From positions 62,001 to 126,000 of the forward strand of contig CALKHN010000079.1 of NCBI GenBank assembly GCA_937991535.1: 64,000 bases of DNA, written 5' to 3'. Positions 18,541-26,324 of the stretch are shown here, piece by piece. Source of the DNA: an uncultured Sphingobacteriales bacterium. Its GTDB lineage: Bacteria > Bacteroidota > Bacteroidia > Chitinophagales > Chitinophagaceae. The first letter of the stretch is position 1. Every line of letters begins with the position of its first letter. The notes beneath the pieces are model-generated. The model saw nothing but the letters and a program-made list of their open reading frames with translations, did no database searches and had not been told where the DNA came from. The translations under genes were made by a program, and so were the position numbers.

Positions 18541-19266
18541 TCAGGACGCATAGGAAAATGCATTGATTTTTTCTGAAATCATGAGCAGAGAACCCTGTAA
18601 ATTGTTCATCGAATCCAGTACAAAATAGCTGTTCTGGAATTTGTCTTTGATGACGGGCTTTAAAAGAATGGCTTCTATATCGAAAGGTACGCGGTTTGCT
18701 TTTGGGGAGAGACAAAAATTTGATTCCCCAATGGAGGAAAGAATGCCTGCCCCGTAAATCTTTAGCCTCCCATCCTCCAACAAAAGACCAAATTCAATAG
18801 TATACCAATAAAGCCTGGCAAGCATTTCAACAACAGCTTCAGCATATTTGTGTTTTGCGGCGATCTCAGCCAACCCGTGCAGGAAATTACAGATCAACGG
18901 GTCGGTTAGTAGCGGAATATGACCGAAAACATCATGGAACATATCGGGCTCTTCGAGGTAATCGAGCTGCTCAGGTGTTCGTATCCAGGTAGTTGCTCCG
19001 AACTCCCGGTGCAGCATCTTTTCAAAGAAGAGGCGGTTTTCAATCAGCCCTGGCACCTCATAGATCTTCCAGCCTGTTAAGGTTTTAAGTTTTTGGTTCA
19101 CGATGTTAAAATCTGGAATGAGGTCAGTGCGGAAATCAAGTAGTTGTAAACCAGGTGAAAAATTAGGGTAAGCAACCTTGTGGATTATTTCCAGTTGCCT
19201 GCTGAATAAAACAGACCATGTATGGTGATCCGTAACCGTATAGGCGCTGTAGTCCTGCTGTGGCAT
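18541..19266 (-). CDS. phhA: Phenylalanine 4-monooxygenase
   Basis: Hydroxylates phenylalanine to tyrosine using iron and a tetrahydropterin. The 241-residue protein is the bacterial catalytic-domain-only form. Iron ligands are His111 and His116 in PDMFHDVFGHIPLL and Glu158 in YWYTIEFGL. It is the first gene of the operon running to fbp. A -7-type box at 19379-19386 and a structured leader at 19321-19351 lie upstream. No pterin carbinolamine dehydratase or aromatic aminotransferase gene is in the window, so those functions must be encoded elsewhere. Confidence 0.95.
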   Translation of the reverse strand: MPQQDYSAYTVTDHHTWSVLFSRQLEIIHKVAYPNFSPGLQLLDFRTDLIPDFNIVNQKLKTLTGWKIYEVPGLIENRLFFEKMLHREFGATTWIRTPEQLDYLEEPDMFHDVFGHIPLLTDPLICNFLHGLAEIAAKHKYAEAVVEMLARLYWYTIEFGLLLEDGRLKIYGAGILSSIGESNFCLSPKANRVPFDIEAILLKPVIKDKFQNSYFVLDSMNNLQGSLLMISEKINAFSYAS

Positions 19267-19320
19267 AGCAAATGTTTTAATGAATGAAACAATGGATAAA
19301 GAGAGAGAATACAGAATCAG

Positions 19321-19351
19321 GACCTGCTAAGCAGGACGCATTTTGCGGGTC
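19321..19351 (-). promoter_or_regulatory. Structured leader upstream of phhA
   Basis: Two small perfect hairpins lie side by side: stem CCTGC/GCAGG with loop TAA (19323-19335) and CGCA/TGCG with a TTT loop (19337-19347). GACC at 19321 and GGTC at 19348 can close them into a three-way shape. It sits in the expected phhA 5' untranslated region. It may affect translation or RNA stability; no known riboswitch is recognised. Confidence 0.3.
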
Positions 19352-19378
19352 TTCTTATGCGCGGAGCGATGCATAATA

Positions 19379-19386
19379 CAAACTTA
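19379..19386 (-). promoter_or_regulatory. Possible -7 promoter box for the phhA operon
   Basis: On the minus strand the bases read TAAGTTTG, matching the Bacteroidota primary-sigma -7 consensus TAnnTTTG. A good -33 TTTG is not seen at the usual distance, so support is partial. Transcription from here would give a leader of about 105 nt before the phhA start codon. Confidence 0.35.
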
Positions 19387-19678
19387 AGGATTTTTCGGAA
19401 TTATCGACCAGACTTCTTTTTCGATACGCGCGCACAGACCAATTCTCTATTACAGTTTCATCCTGACTTCCACCAATCTTAAACAGCTACGCCCTAGTAA
19501 GAAAATTTTAAGGGATTAAAACCGTACTAGATGTTTAAACGGTTATACATTGTATTTGTCGGGAAATAGAGTAACATTTTGTCAAATAAAATTGGTTTGG
19601 TATTTCGAACAAGATGGATTTCAAGAAAAGTTGATAATTAGATTTTAATCACGTCATTTACCTGAATCCAGAATTTTT

Positions 19679-20923
19679 TTACTTAAGTGCGTTTTTTATT
19701 GCCTGGGCAACCAGGCTGTCATCAATGTCTTCGAGGTACGTATTGGTTTGAAATTCGGTTTCATGTCCCATCGCTTCCTTAATAATAGAAATATCCACTT
19801 TATTTTTTCTCAGGTTGGTTGCAAATGAATGACGTGAAACATAGGAGGTAAGATGCTTTGGACAATTGATTTGCTTTTCAAATTCCAATAGGTCTTCATT
19901 AAAGTCTTTTAGGGCACTGTCAATACGGGTAGCAATCTTGCGTGGCGTATCATGGTACAAATCAAGAATAGGAAATACGTAGCCGCCTTCACTTTGCATC
20001 GGATATACCTTAAAGATTTGCACTATTTTCCATGCTTTGGGGTGAAGTTCAAAGCTGTAGTGGCGTTTATTTTTTGATCGTTTATAATTGATATGACCGT
20101 TAAGTATATGTTCATCATATTTGAGCTTGGCCATATCCGTAAAGTTCATACCACGGCAATAATAGCTGAACAAAAAGTACTTCTGGGACCGGAAAGGTCG
20201 GGAGCTATAATCATATTCAAGCTTTTCAATCATTTTAATATAGACCTCAGATATTGCCCTTTTTTTGGTTCTAATCTTTTTATAGGGCTGAAAGCTGATA
20301 AAATGCCGGGGATGGTGCTCCTTTGGGCATAATCCTCTTTTTATAGCGAGATTCCAGAGTGCGTAAAATGAGCGCAGGTAGTTGCTTTTTGTAGATTCAG
20401 TTTTAAGCGTCCTTATATAGTTTTCTAAATCAAGAAAATCTCCTGACTTTAATTCGTGGAAATGTCTATCTCTATAACAAAGCAGATGATTAGAAATAAT
20501 ACCTTTGTTAGCTTTGAAAACATCTGCATAGCCAGTCCTGCCTTGCTTTTCCAGTTCTTCAATTATTACGTCGTAAAATTCCAGGATGCGTTTCTTTGGC
20601 GCAGTTATAGGCGTGTTTTCAGGTTTCTTTTCAACGCGTTGCTTTAGTTCCTTTATGGAAATATTTTCTCCCTGTTTTTTTGCTAGCTTTAATTCGAAGT
20701 CAATATCTTCTTTGATTTCCTTGATCCTGGAGACAAGTCTCGAGTATGTGGGGCAATAGGGTAGGGGTTCATTGTTATCATGATCCCAATGCTCCGTTTT
20801 ACATGACATTTCAGTGCTGATGTACTCAACATTTCGAAAATTTGTCATCCGGACTTTTACCGTAAACCCTTCATCTTTGAGCTGGTGATATTTCCACAGC
20901 ACACTTTCACAGACCACTTGCAT
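19679..20923 (-). CDS. Tyrosine-type site-specific integrase
   Basis: A 414-residue recombinase of the Bacteroidota mobile-element type: an N-terminal arm-binding segment (1-90), a SAM-like core-binding domain (about 110-215) and a C-terminal catalytic domain. Catalytic residues are visible as Arg in SYYCRGMNF, Lys in INYKRSKNKRHY, the Arg-His pair in YVSRHSFATNLR, His in MGHETEFQ and the Tyr nucleophile in TNTYLED. It reads away from a tRNA-Ala 3' fragment 160 bp upstream of its start, so it most likely recombines at that tRNA. No excisionase, relaxase or phage structural gene is beside it. Confidence 0.92.
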   Translation of the reverse strand: MQVVCESVLWKYHQLKDEGFTVKVRMTNFRNVEYISTEMSCKTEHWDHDNNEPLPYCPTYSRLVSRIKEIKEDIDFELKLAKKQGENISIKELKQRVEKKPENTPITAPKKRILEFYDVIIEELEKQGRTGYADVFKANKGIISNHLLCYRDRHFHELKSGDFLDLENYIRTLKTESTKSNYLRSFYALWNLAIKRGLCPKEHHPRHFISFQPYKKIRTKKRAISEVYIKMIEKLEYDYSSRPFRSQKYFLFSYYCRGMNFTDMAKLKYDEHILNGHINYKRSKNKRHYSFELHPKAWKIVQIFKVYPMQSEGGYVFPILDLYHDTPRKIATRIDSALKDFNEDLLEFEKQINCPKHLTSYVSRHSFATNLRKNKVDISIIKEAMGHETEFQTNTYLEDIDDSLVAQAIKNALK

Positions 20924-20941
20924 GCCAGACTATTTTTACAG

Positions 20942-20963
20942 ATTTTTAAAACATTTTTAAAAC
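20942..20963. repeat. Tandem 11-bp repeat beside the integrase start
   Basis: The 11-mer ATTTTTAAAAC occurs twice head to tail at 20942-20952 and 20953-20963, between the integrase start and the tRNA-Ala fragment. Short direct repeats in this position are often arm-type integrase binding sites. That role is inferred. Confidence 0.4.
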
Positions 20964-21083
20964 TAACCGATGATTTTATTTGTTGCCATTTGATGAGGCA
21001 ATAGATATTGTAATCCTTACTGGGTAAGGCTTTGCTAAGGTAAATTATAAAATTTGAATAGCAATGATTTTACGCATTTGGTG

Positions 21084-21127
21084 GCATGGCATGCAAAAGG
21101 TCACCGGTTCGACTCCGGTAACCTCCA
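21084..21127 (+). tRNA. 3' part of a tRNA-Ala(GGC) gene, probable attachment site
   Basis: The bases from the anticodon loop onward look like a tRNA: loop ATGGCAT with anticodon GGC, 3' anticodon strand GCAAA, a perfect T arm (ACCGG/CCGGT with loop TTCGACT) and the acceptor 3' strand AACCTCC plus discriminator A at 21127. The 5' half is missing: bases before 21084 do not pair in the anticodon stem and no D arm or GGAGGTT acceptor strand is present. This is the footprint left when an element integrates into the 3' end of a tRNA gene. The fragment is followed by its terminator. Confidence 0.75.
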
Positions 21128-21130
21128 CAA

Positions 21131-21157
21131 AAAACGCCTCCATTTCGGGGGCGTTTT
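21131..21157 (+). terminator. Rho-independent terminator after the tRNA-Ala fragment
   Basis: AAAACGCCTCC pairs with GGGGGCGTTTT over 11 bp (one T-G wobble) around the loop ATTTC, and the stem ends in a T run. It lies 3 bp after the tRNA-like 3' end, so it is probably the original terminator of the tRNA gene. Confidence 0.75.
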
Positions 21158-21301
21158 GCATTTATTTACCCCTATTTGTGCTCCGGTATGCTGCTGACCA
21201 TAAGCTCTTTGAAGGCAGGATTCTATTCAAGTTTTGTGCGTGGGATGCCCATTCATAATAATTGGCTTAAGGTGAAGAAATAAGTTGATTATTGAGTATG
21301 C

Positions 21302-23995
21302 TTAATAAATGATGGCAATTCCAGCACCCCATCCCATATCACTATCGTAGTGTGTAGATAAGGCAAGCCACTTTCTTAGAACATATCTTAAGCCTGCTGC
21401 GTACTCTTTATCGGTATTCCACATAAGGTTTCCTCTTAAACGATTGGTAAGGGGTATATCTTCCCGGCCCAATTGGAAACGGAACTTGCCATCGCCATCT
21501 ACCCTTGCATCCGCCACTATAAGCATAGGTAATGTGTATTGCAAGCCAACCACAAAAGTTTTCCGGTCACTTTTATTGCTCAACTGCCCGAATGCGTTCT
21601 TTGCTATTTGATTTTTGTCCACTTTGGCGTAGTGATAATCAAAACCCACGTAAGGAAATAACCATTGCATCTTGCCCAGGTAGCGTCCAAAATTTAATTC
21701 TACTTCCCGCCCGTGTTCTGGTGTGAAACCCAGGTGCCATAAACCCTGTAATTCAAAACGGTTGCCCGATACCTGAAACGTTGCATCGCTGCCATTGCTT
21801 TCCAAACCAATAGTTGCTGTTGAAAGGATCATTCTTTCGCTACGTTTGAATTGCTTCCAGGCTAATGATTTATCGGGTAATTGGGGATTGGGCGGTGAGT
21901 TTTGATAGCTTAAAACATTGCCCATACCCGCCATCATGTGGTATAAAATATGGCAATGGAAAAACCAGTCGCCATCTTTGTTAGCCGCAAATTCAAGAGT
22001 GTCGGTTTCCATTGGCATGATGTCTATCGTGTTTTTAAAAGGAGCATATTCGCCCTGCGCTCCCAATATCCGAAAGTCGTGCCCATGCAGGTGCATGGGA
22101 TGCCGCATCATAGAATTGTTGGTAAGAACAATGCGTACTTTTTCACCTTGTTTAATTAAGATTTTATCCCACTCACTCAAGGTTTTATTATTGACAGACC
22201 ATACATAACGGTTCATGTTTCCTTCAAGCGTAAAGTGCAATACCCTGGTGGGCACATCCGGCATTGTTGTTTTCACCGGGGAACGAAGCATGGCATAATT
22301 AAGGGTTACAATGTTGGTGCTACTACCCATATTCATACCGGGCATTTCATGCCCTTCCATACTTTTTGATGTATCCATTTTGGCGTGGTCCATAGCATTC
22401 ATGTCATGCACCTTACCGGATGCAGCGGTATCCGCTTTCTTATCCTTCATGCCATCCATGTTCATGCTGTGCATCTCATGCATTCCGGAACTGCTTTTAT
22501 CTTCATCACTGCCGGTAATCTCAGGATACATGACGCTGTTCATGTCCATTGATTGAAGGCTCATTTGCATGCCCGGCATCGGCTTCATATCACCATTCAA
22601 TTTCATCATGCCATTCATCATTTTCATACCCTCAAAATATTTCAGCTTTGGCAGGGTTGGCGCCGGCATTTTCATGCCGCTGCCCAGCCACAGCGAGGTA
22701 TAGCCGCTACGGTCTTCTGCTGTTGACCGGAATTCATAACTCATGTCGGCAGGAATGGTTACAACCACGTCATACGTTTCTGCCACGCCTATTATTAACC
22801 GATCCACTTCTACCGGTTCTACATCGTTTCCGTCATTGGCAATGACCGTCATTTTACCACCGGCATATTGCAGCCAGAAATAAGAGGATGATCCACCGTT
22901 CACCACACGCAATCTGACTTTATCGCCTGCCTTGAACTGTGGGGCCTCAGCTTCGGGTTTACCGTTACTTAAAAACTTTTCATAGTACACATCGGCCACA
23001 TCCATAGCAGTCATGCGTTTCCATTCGTTGCCAAGTTTTGTGGTAAAATATCCTTTGCTAATGGCTTCTGCGTAGCCCTGCACACTTCCTTTTTTAATAG
23101 CATACCAGTCGTTGGCGGCTCTTAATCTGCGTTGCACCTGGTGAGGATGTTCATCCGTCCAGTCGCTTAACACCAATGAGAATTCTGCCGTGTAAGGATT
23201 GTTCATCTTCATTGTTTCATTTCCAGTTCCATTCATTGTATCATCTTCCCTGCTTCTAAATATCAATGGCCCATACGTACCCAACTGCTGCTGCAAGCCG
23301 GTATGGGAATGATACCAATAGGTCCCATTTTGCACCACTTTAAATTTGTACAAATGAGTTGTACCACCGGGAATTACAGAAGTGGTTAAGAAGGGAACAC
23401 CATCCTGCTCATTGGGAAGTATAACGCCATGCCAGTGGATAGAGGTTTCCGTTTTAAGCATATTGTGCAAATAGACTTCAGCCGTATCGCCTTCCGTAAA
23501 AATGAGTGGTGGTGCGGGAATGGAGCCATTCACCGCCAGCCCATGCCTTTGCTTGCCGGTATAGTTTACCATGGTATCAGTAACATATAAATCGTAACGA
23601 ACTGTTTTGCCCGGATCGGCGATTACCTTTCCGCCAATCTGGTTAGCCGCATCCGGCTTCGAATGATCCATTTTCATTGTATCCTTTATCATGTTCATAT
23701 CTTTCTTCATATCCATGTCGGGCATCTCTTTCTTTTCGTTTTTTATCGGCACGGTATCTTTTGCCATTTTCATCTCCTCCTTTTTTTGAGATACTTTTTG
23801 GGGCGCAGCAACTTTTACTGTTTTTTTGACCAATGTCATTCCGCATTTAGGGCAGTTGCCGGGCATGTCCATTTTTATTTCAGGATGCATTGGACAAGTG
23901 CAGATAACTTGAGTTTGGTTTTTTTGCGCCTGAATATCAGGCCCAAAAACAACAAGCAAAACCAATTGCATGGCAGGGAGTAATATCTTTTTCAT
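21302..23995 (-). CDS. Multicopper oxidase with N-terminal metal-binding domain and CopB-like C-terminus
   Basis: An 897-residue exported protein. After a signal peptide (1-23) comes a short heavy-metal-binding domain, CPMHPEIKMDMPGNCPKCGM (34-53), then a Met/His/Lys-rich linker. The cupredoxin oxidase domains carry the copper motifs SIHWHG (H187, H189), YWYHSHTG (H229, H231), HPMHLHGHDF and HCHILYHMMAGM. A Met-rich insert at about 450-590 resembles CopA/CueO copper loops. The last 190 residues (FPYVGFDYHYAKV to GWGAGIAIIY) look like the outer-membrane protein CopB. It is the distal gene of the copper module and probably oxidises and sequesters Cu(I). Confidence 0.9.
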   Translation of the reverse strand: MKKILLPAMQLVLLVVFGPDIQAQKNQTQVICTCPMHPEIKMDMPGNCPKCGMTLVKKTVKVAAPQKVSQKKEEMKMAKDTVPIKNEKKEMPDMDMKKDMNMIKDTMKMDHSKPDAANQIGGKVIADPGKTVRYDLYVTDTMVNYTGKQRHGLAVNGSIPAPPLIFTEGDTAEVYLHNMLKTETSIHWHGVILPNEQDGVPFLTTSVIPGGTTHLYKFKVVQNGTYWYHSHTGLQQQLGTYGPLIFRSREDDTMNGTGNETMKMNNPYTAEFSLVLSDWTDEHPHQVQRRLRAANDWYAIKKGSVQGYAEAISKGYFTTKLGNEWKRMTAMDVADVYYEKFLSNGKPEAEAPQFKAGDKVRLRVVNGGSSSYFWLQYAGGKMTVIANDGNDVEPVEVDRLIIGVAETYDVVVTIPADMSYEFRSTAEDRSGYTSLWLGSGMKMPAPTLPKLKYFEGMKMMNGMMKLNGDMKPMPGMQMSLQSMDMNSVMYPEITGSDEDKSSSGMHEMHSMNMDGMKDKKADTAASGKVHDMNAMDHAKMDTSKSMEGHEMPGMNMGSSTNIVTLNYAMLRSPVKTTMPDVPTRVLHFTLEGNMNRYVWSVNNKTLSEWDKILIKQGEKVRIVLTNNSMMRHPMHLHGHDFRILGAQGEYAPFKNTIDIMPMETDTLEFAANKDGDWFFHCHILYHMMAGMGNVLSYQNSPPNPQLPDKSLAWKQFKRSERMILSTATIGLESNGSDATFQVSGNRFELQGLWHLGFTPEHGREVELNFGRYLGKMQWLFPYVGFDYHYAKVDKNQIAKNAFGQLSNKSDRKTFVVGLQYTLPMLIVADARVDGDGKFRFQLGREDIPLTNRLRGNLMWNTDKEYAAGLRYVLRKWLALSTHYDSDMGWGAGIAIIY

Positions 23996-24079
23996 TTTAT
24001 TTAGTTTATTGACAATATTTTTTCTTGCGCAGAAAAATTGCCTTTAGAATAAAGAGTGTTACTGTTTTTATTTTTTTCA

Positions 24080-24304
24080 TTACCGTTTATTTTGTTCAAG
24101 GCTGTCTTTTGCCCCCAGCGCCCAATCAATATGGCAATCATAACAGGCTGTTTGCAAAACCAATTGGATGTTTTCAGGAATGGAAATTGTTTTGGAAATA
24201 TCTGTTGGAAATACCTGCCCGTTTTTATTACGGGCAGGTTGTATTAACTGAATGCCTATCAGCACAATCACAACAGCTAAGCCTATTTTTTTCATCCGAC
24301 TCAT
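24080..24304 (-). pseudogene. Truncated haem-binding domain protein
   Basis: The 74-residue product has one N-terminal membrane anchor and a haem-binding domain start including the c-type site TACYDCH. Family members continue with about 80 more residues including a Tyr-Pro-Trp motif; here the frame runs into unrelated residues (IDWALGAKDSLEQNKR) and stops. No continuation is found in the other frames before the oxidase gene. Its ATG overlaps the restored stop of the preceding DUF3347 gene (ATGA at 24301-24304), so the original operon was tightly coupled. A short functional form cannot be excluded. Confidence 0.65.
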
Positions 24305-24889
24305 AGCCCTTTTTTAATTTCTTCTTTCACTTCGCCGCAAGTGGGCATTTTAGCTCCGAAGTATGGATTTTTTAATTTCTTTTGTTTCGCTCAACCAGTT
24401 GGCGCCTTTGTTAGTATTATACATTGGGCAATGGGTTTGATACAGGGTTTGATCTGTTCCAGAAACCTTTACGATATCGTAAACATCTTTACTGAGCGTT
24501 TCAAAATGTTCCTGTTGATGTGCTATGTTATTTGCGTTTGCTGCAATATGTTCTGCATGTTCTATTGCATCATCCTTTACATCGGCAAATACCTTTTTTT
24601 GGTTAGCAGAAAAAGAAGTAATGTCTGCTTGCTCAATAGCCTTTTGCATTTTGCTTCCGGCTGTGGCAGCATCTTTACTGTTATCACTTGCCAACGCATT
24701 CTTAAGCTGCAAATAAGAGGCAACCACATCGTTTACCGGGTTGTAGCTTTTTGTTTCTGTAGTAGCGGACGGTATCTCCATTTTGGTTGTATCACTTGAT
24801 GCAGCTGTTGTTTCTTTTGATTGATTATCGTTGCTGTTGCAGGCAGACAAGGAAACAACTGCAATTGTGATCATGAGTAATGTTTTCAT
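24301..24889 (-). pseudogene. DUF3347 lipoprotein, frameshifted near the 3' end
   Basis: The N-terminus is a lipoprotein signal with Cys after SLSA, followed by a helical DUF3347 domain (ASYLQLKNALASDN, LSKDVYDIVKV, THCPMYNTNKGANWLSETK). The reading frame as given stops at 24350 after KEIKKSILRS. Removing one base from the A6 run at 24368-24373 gives IKNPYFGAKMPTCGEVKEE and a stop at 24301, matching the intact paralogue's IKNPYYGSAMLSCG. The restored stop overlaps the next start codon. So this is one gene with a one-base insertion, real or a sequencing error. The family occurs with copper-transport proteins in this phylum. Confidence 0.85.
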
Positions 24890-24968
24890 CTTTGTTGATT
24901 ATATTTTTTAAGGAATAGCTTATCCAGGCAGCATTGCTCAATGCAGCTGCCGGATTGAAGGGGACGTG

Positions 24969-25457
24969 TTATTTGTTTATGGTTTCAACTATATTGCCGC
25001 AACTTAGCATAGCACTGCCGTAGTATGGATTTTTGATTGTTTTACTATCGCTGAGCCACGAAGCTTTTTTCATGGGGCAATAGGTTTCGTAAGCAGGTTG
25101 TGTTCCCAGCTTAACTGACTTTGCCAGTGTAATCATGTTGGTAGAAAGCCGGGCAAATTGCTCCCGTTGCTTTTTGAGGTCTTTTGTTTCTGAAATCGCG
25201 CCGGCATCTTTCAGTAAGGCATGTATGTTACCTTCAGAAATTACTTTGTAATCAATGCCGTTGGCTGCTTTTACAAATTCACCGGCACTTGCAGCTGCTT
25301 TGCCGGTATTGCCTGCAACCAATGCATCTTTTATGCCATAGTAAGAAGTGAGTAGTTGGGGAAGTTGTGTTTGTGCATTTATTGTACTGTCCTGGGCAAA
25401 ACTATTTTGCAGAAATACAGTTGCGAAAATTGCAACTATTGAAAATATCTTTTTCAT
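24969..25457 (-). CDS. DUF3347 domain protein, exported, copper-module associated
   Basis: A 162-residue protein with a signal peptide (cleavage near SFAQ) and a complete DUF3347 domain: LTSYYGIKDALVAGN at 38-52, LSTNMITLAKSV, YETYCPMKKASWLSDS and the C-terminal KNPYYGSAMLSCG. Conserved Cys, Met and His-type residues near YCPM and LSCG could bind copper, but this is inference. It lies 79 bp upstream of a second, frameshifted paralogue and follows the His-rich protein gene by 78 bp, all on the minus strand behind the copper ATPase. Confidence 0.85.
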   Translation of the reverse strand: MKKIFSIVAIFATVFLQNSFAQDSTINAQTQLPQLLTSYYGIKDALVAGNTGKAAASAGEFVKAANGIDYKVISEGNIHALLKDAGAISETKDLKKQREQFARLSTNMITLAKSVKLGTQPAYETYCPMKKASWLSDSKTIKNPYYGSAMLSCGNIVETINK

Positions 25458-25535
25458 CTTATGAATGATTTAATGTTATAAGAAATACATACAGGCATGG
25501 CAATACCATGCAGACTGAATTAATCTTACATCAAA

Positions 25536-26123
25536 TCATATCTGGAAACTCTGAATAGCTATGCGAATGTCCGGTATGGGGGGATGACCGCTTCGGACAA
25601 ATAGTTTTTTGTCTCTAACAACATTTGTGTACGCTAATAAAGTGATATTGTAATAAACAACTACAAAAGATGTAAAGAAAACCGGGTGAATAACGCTTAC
25701 CGGATTAGGTATTGACTTGTCAATTTGTTGAAAATTCATTACTTCAGCAGTGCAGCAATCGTCTTTGTCCTTCTTCGACTGTTCTATGTTATTTATCTTA
25801 TAATGACTGTGAGCTTTCTTTTTCTCATGATGGTCATGTTCTTTTCGATCTTGGTGAATAGGTACTACTGCTTGGGTTGTATTCTCTTTGCCGTGCTGGT
25901 GAGATTTCTCTTTGTTGCTGCTTTCCTTCTTTTTTTGATGGATGTGTTTTTTGCCATCTTTATGAATATGAACTACGGCTTGTGTAGCTTCTTCACTATC
26001 GTGGTGTTTTGAATTGTAACCCATATCCAACCCTAAGGAACAGGCAAATCCTACTATAGTATTCAAAGAAAATACAACCAGTAAGAAAGCTGCTTTTAAC
26101 TGTATGGATTTGGTCCCTTTCAT
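25536..26123 (-). CDS. His-rich exported protein, HYC_CC_PP-like
   Basis: A 195-residue protein with an N-terminal hydrophobic segment (FLLVVFSLNTIVGFACS), a long His/Lys-rich stretch at about 38-110 (HHDSEE, HIHKDGKKHIHQ, HDHHEKKKAHSH), a CC pair in DDCCTAEV, a second hydrophobic segment at about 145-165 and the ending HPPIPDIRIAIQSFQI. The CC and final PP features resemble the HYC_CC_PP family seen beside metal genes in Bacteroidota. The His clusters suggest metal binding. It is 201 bp downstream of the copper ATPase on the same strand. Confidence 0.75.
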   Translation of the reverse strand: MKGTKSIQLKAAFLLVVFSLNTIVGFACSLGLDMGYNSKHHDSEEATQAVVHIHKDGKKHIHQKKKESSNKEKSHQHGKENTTQAVVPIHQDRKEHDHHEKKKAHSHYKINNIEQSKKDKDDCCTAEVMNFQQIDKSIPNPVSVIHPVFFTSFVVVYYNITLLAYTNVVRDKKLFVRSGHPPIPDIRIAIQSFQI

Positions 26124-26324
26124 TTAAATACTAACGAATTGGAATTTATTCTTGTCACCTTCTTCAAAACCATTCAAATGATCAAGAAAGTTCTTTTATT
26201 CAACTTAAAATTACCCCTAAACAATTAATCATTGCAAAAATCCTGCCCTGTATTTGTATGTTTTACACCTTTAATCTCTTAAGTTTGTGCCAACGACCAA
26301 TCTAACTAACTGAAAAAGAGCGTC

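Larger units (their letters stand above)
19267..19678. other. Intergenic region between phhA and the integrase
   Basis: This 412-bp gap holds the presumed phhA promoter and leader in its left third. The rest (about 19400-19678) is AT-rich and has no gene, tRNA or clear repeat that I can see. If an integrated element ended here an attachment-site copy would be expected, but I find no match to the tRNA-Ala core at 21084-21127. Confidence 0.5.

Noticed and set aside
21061..21127. A complete tRNA gene
   Set aside because: The D arm and 5' acceptor strand are missing and the 5' anticodon strand has two mismatches; only the 3' part is tRNA-like.
24341..24799. A Cys-rich plus-strand frame across the DUF3347 gene
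   Set aside because: It is antisense to the frameshifted DUF3347 gene, whose paralogue confirms the minus-strand reading.
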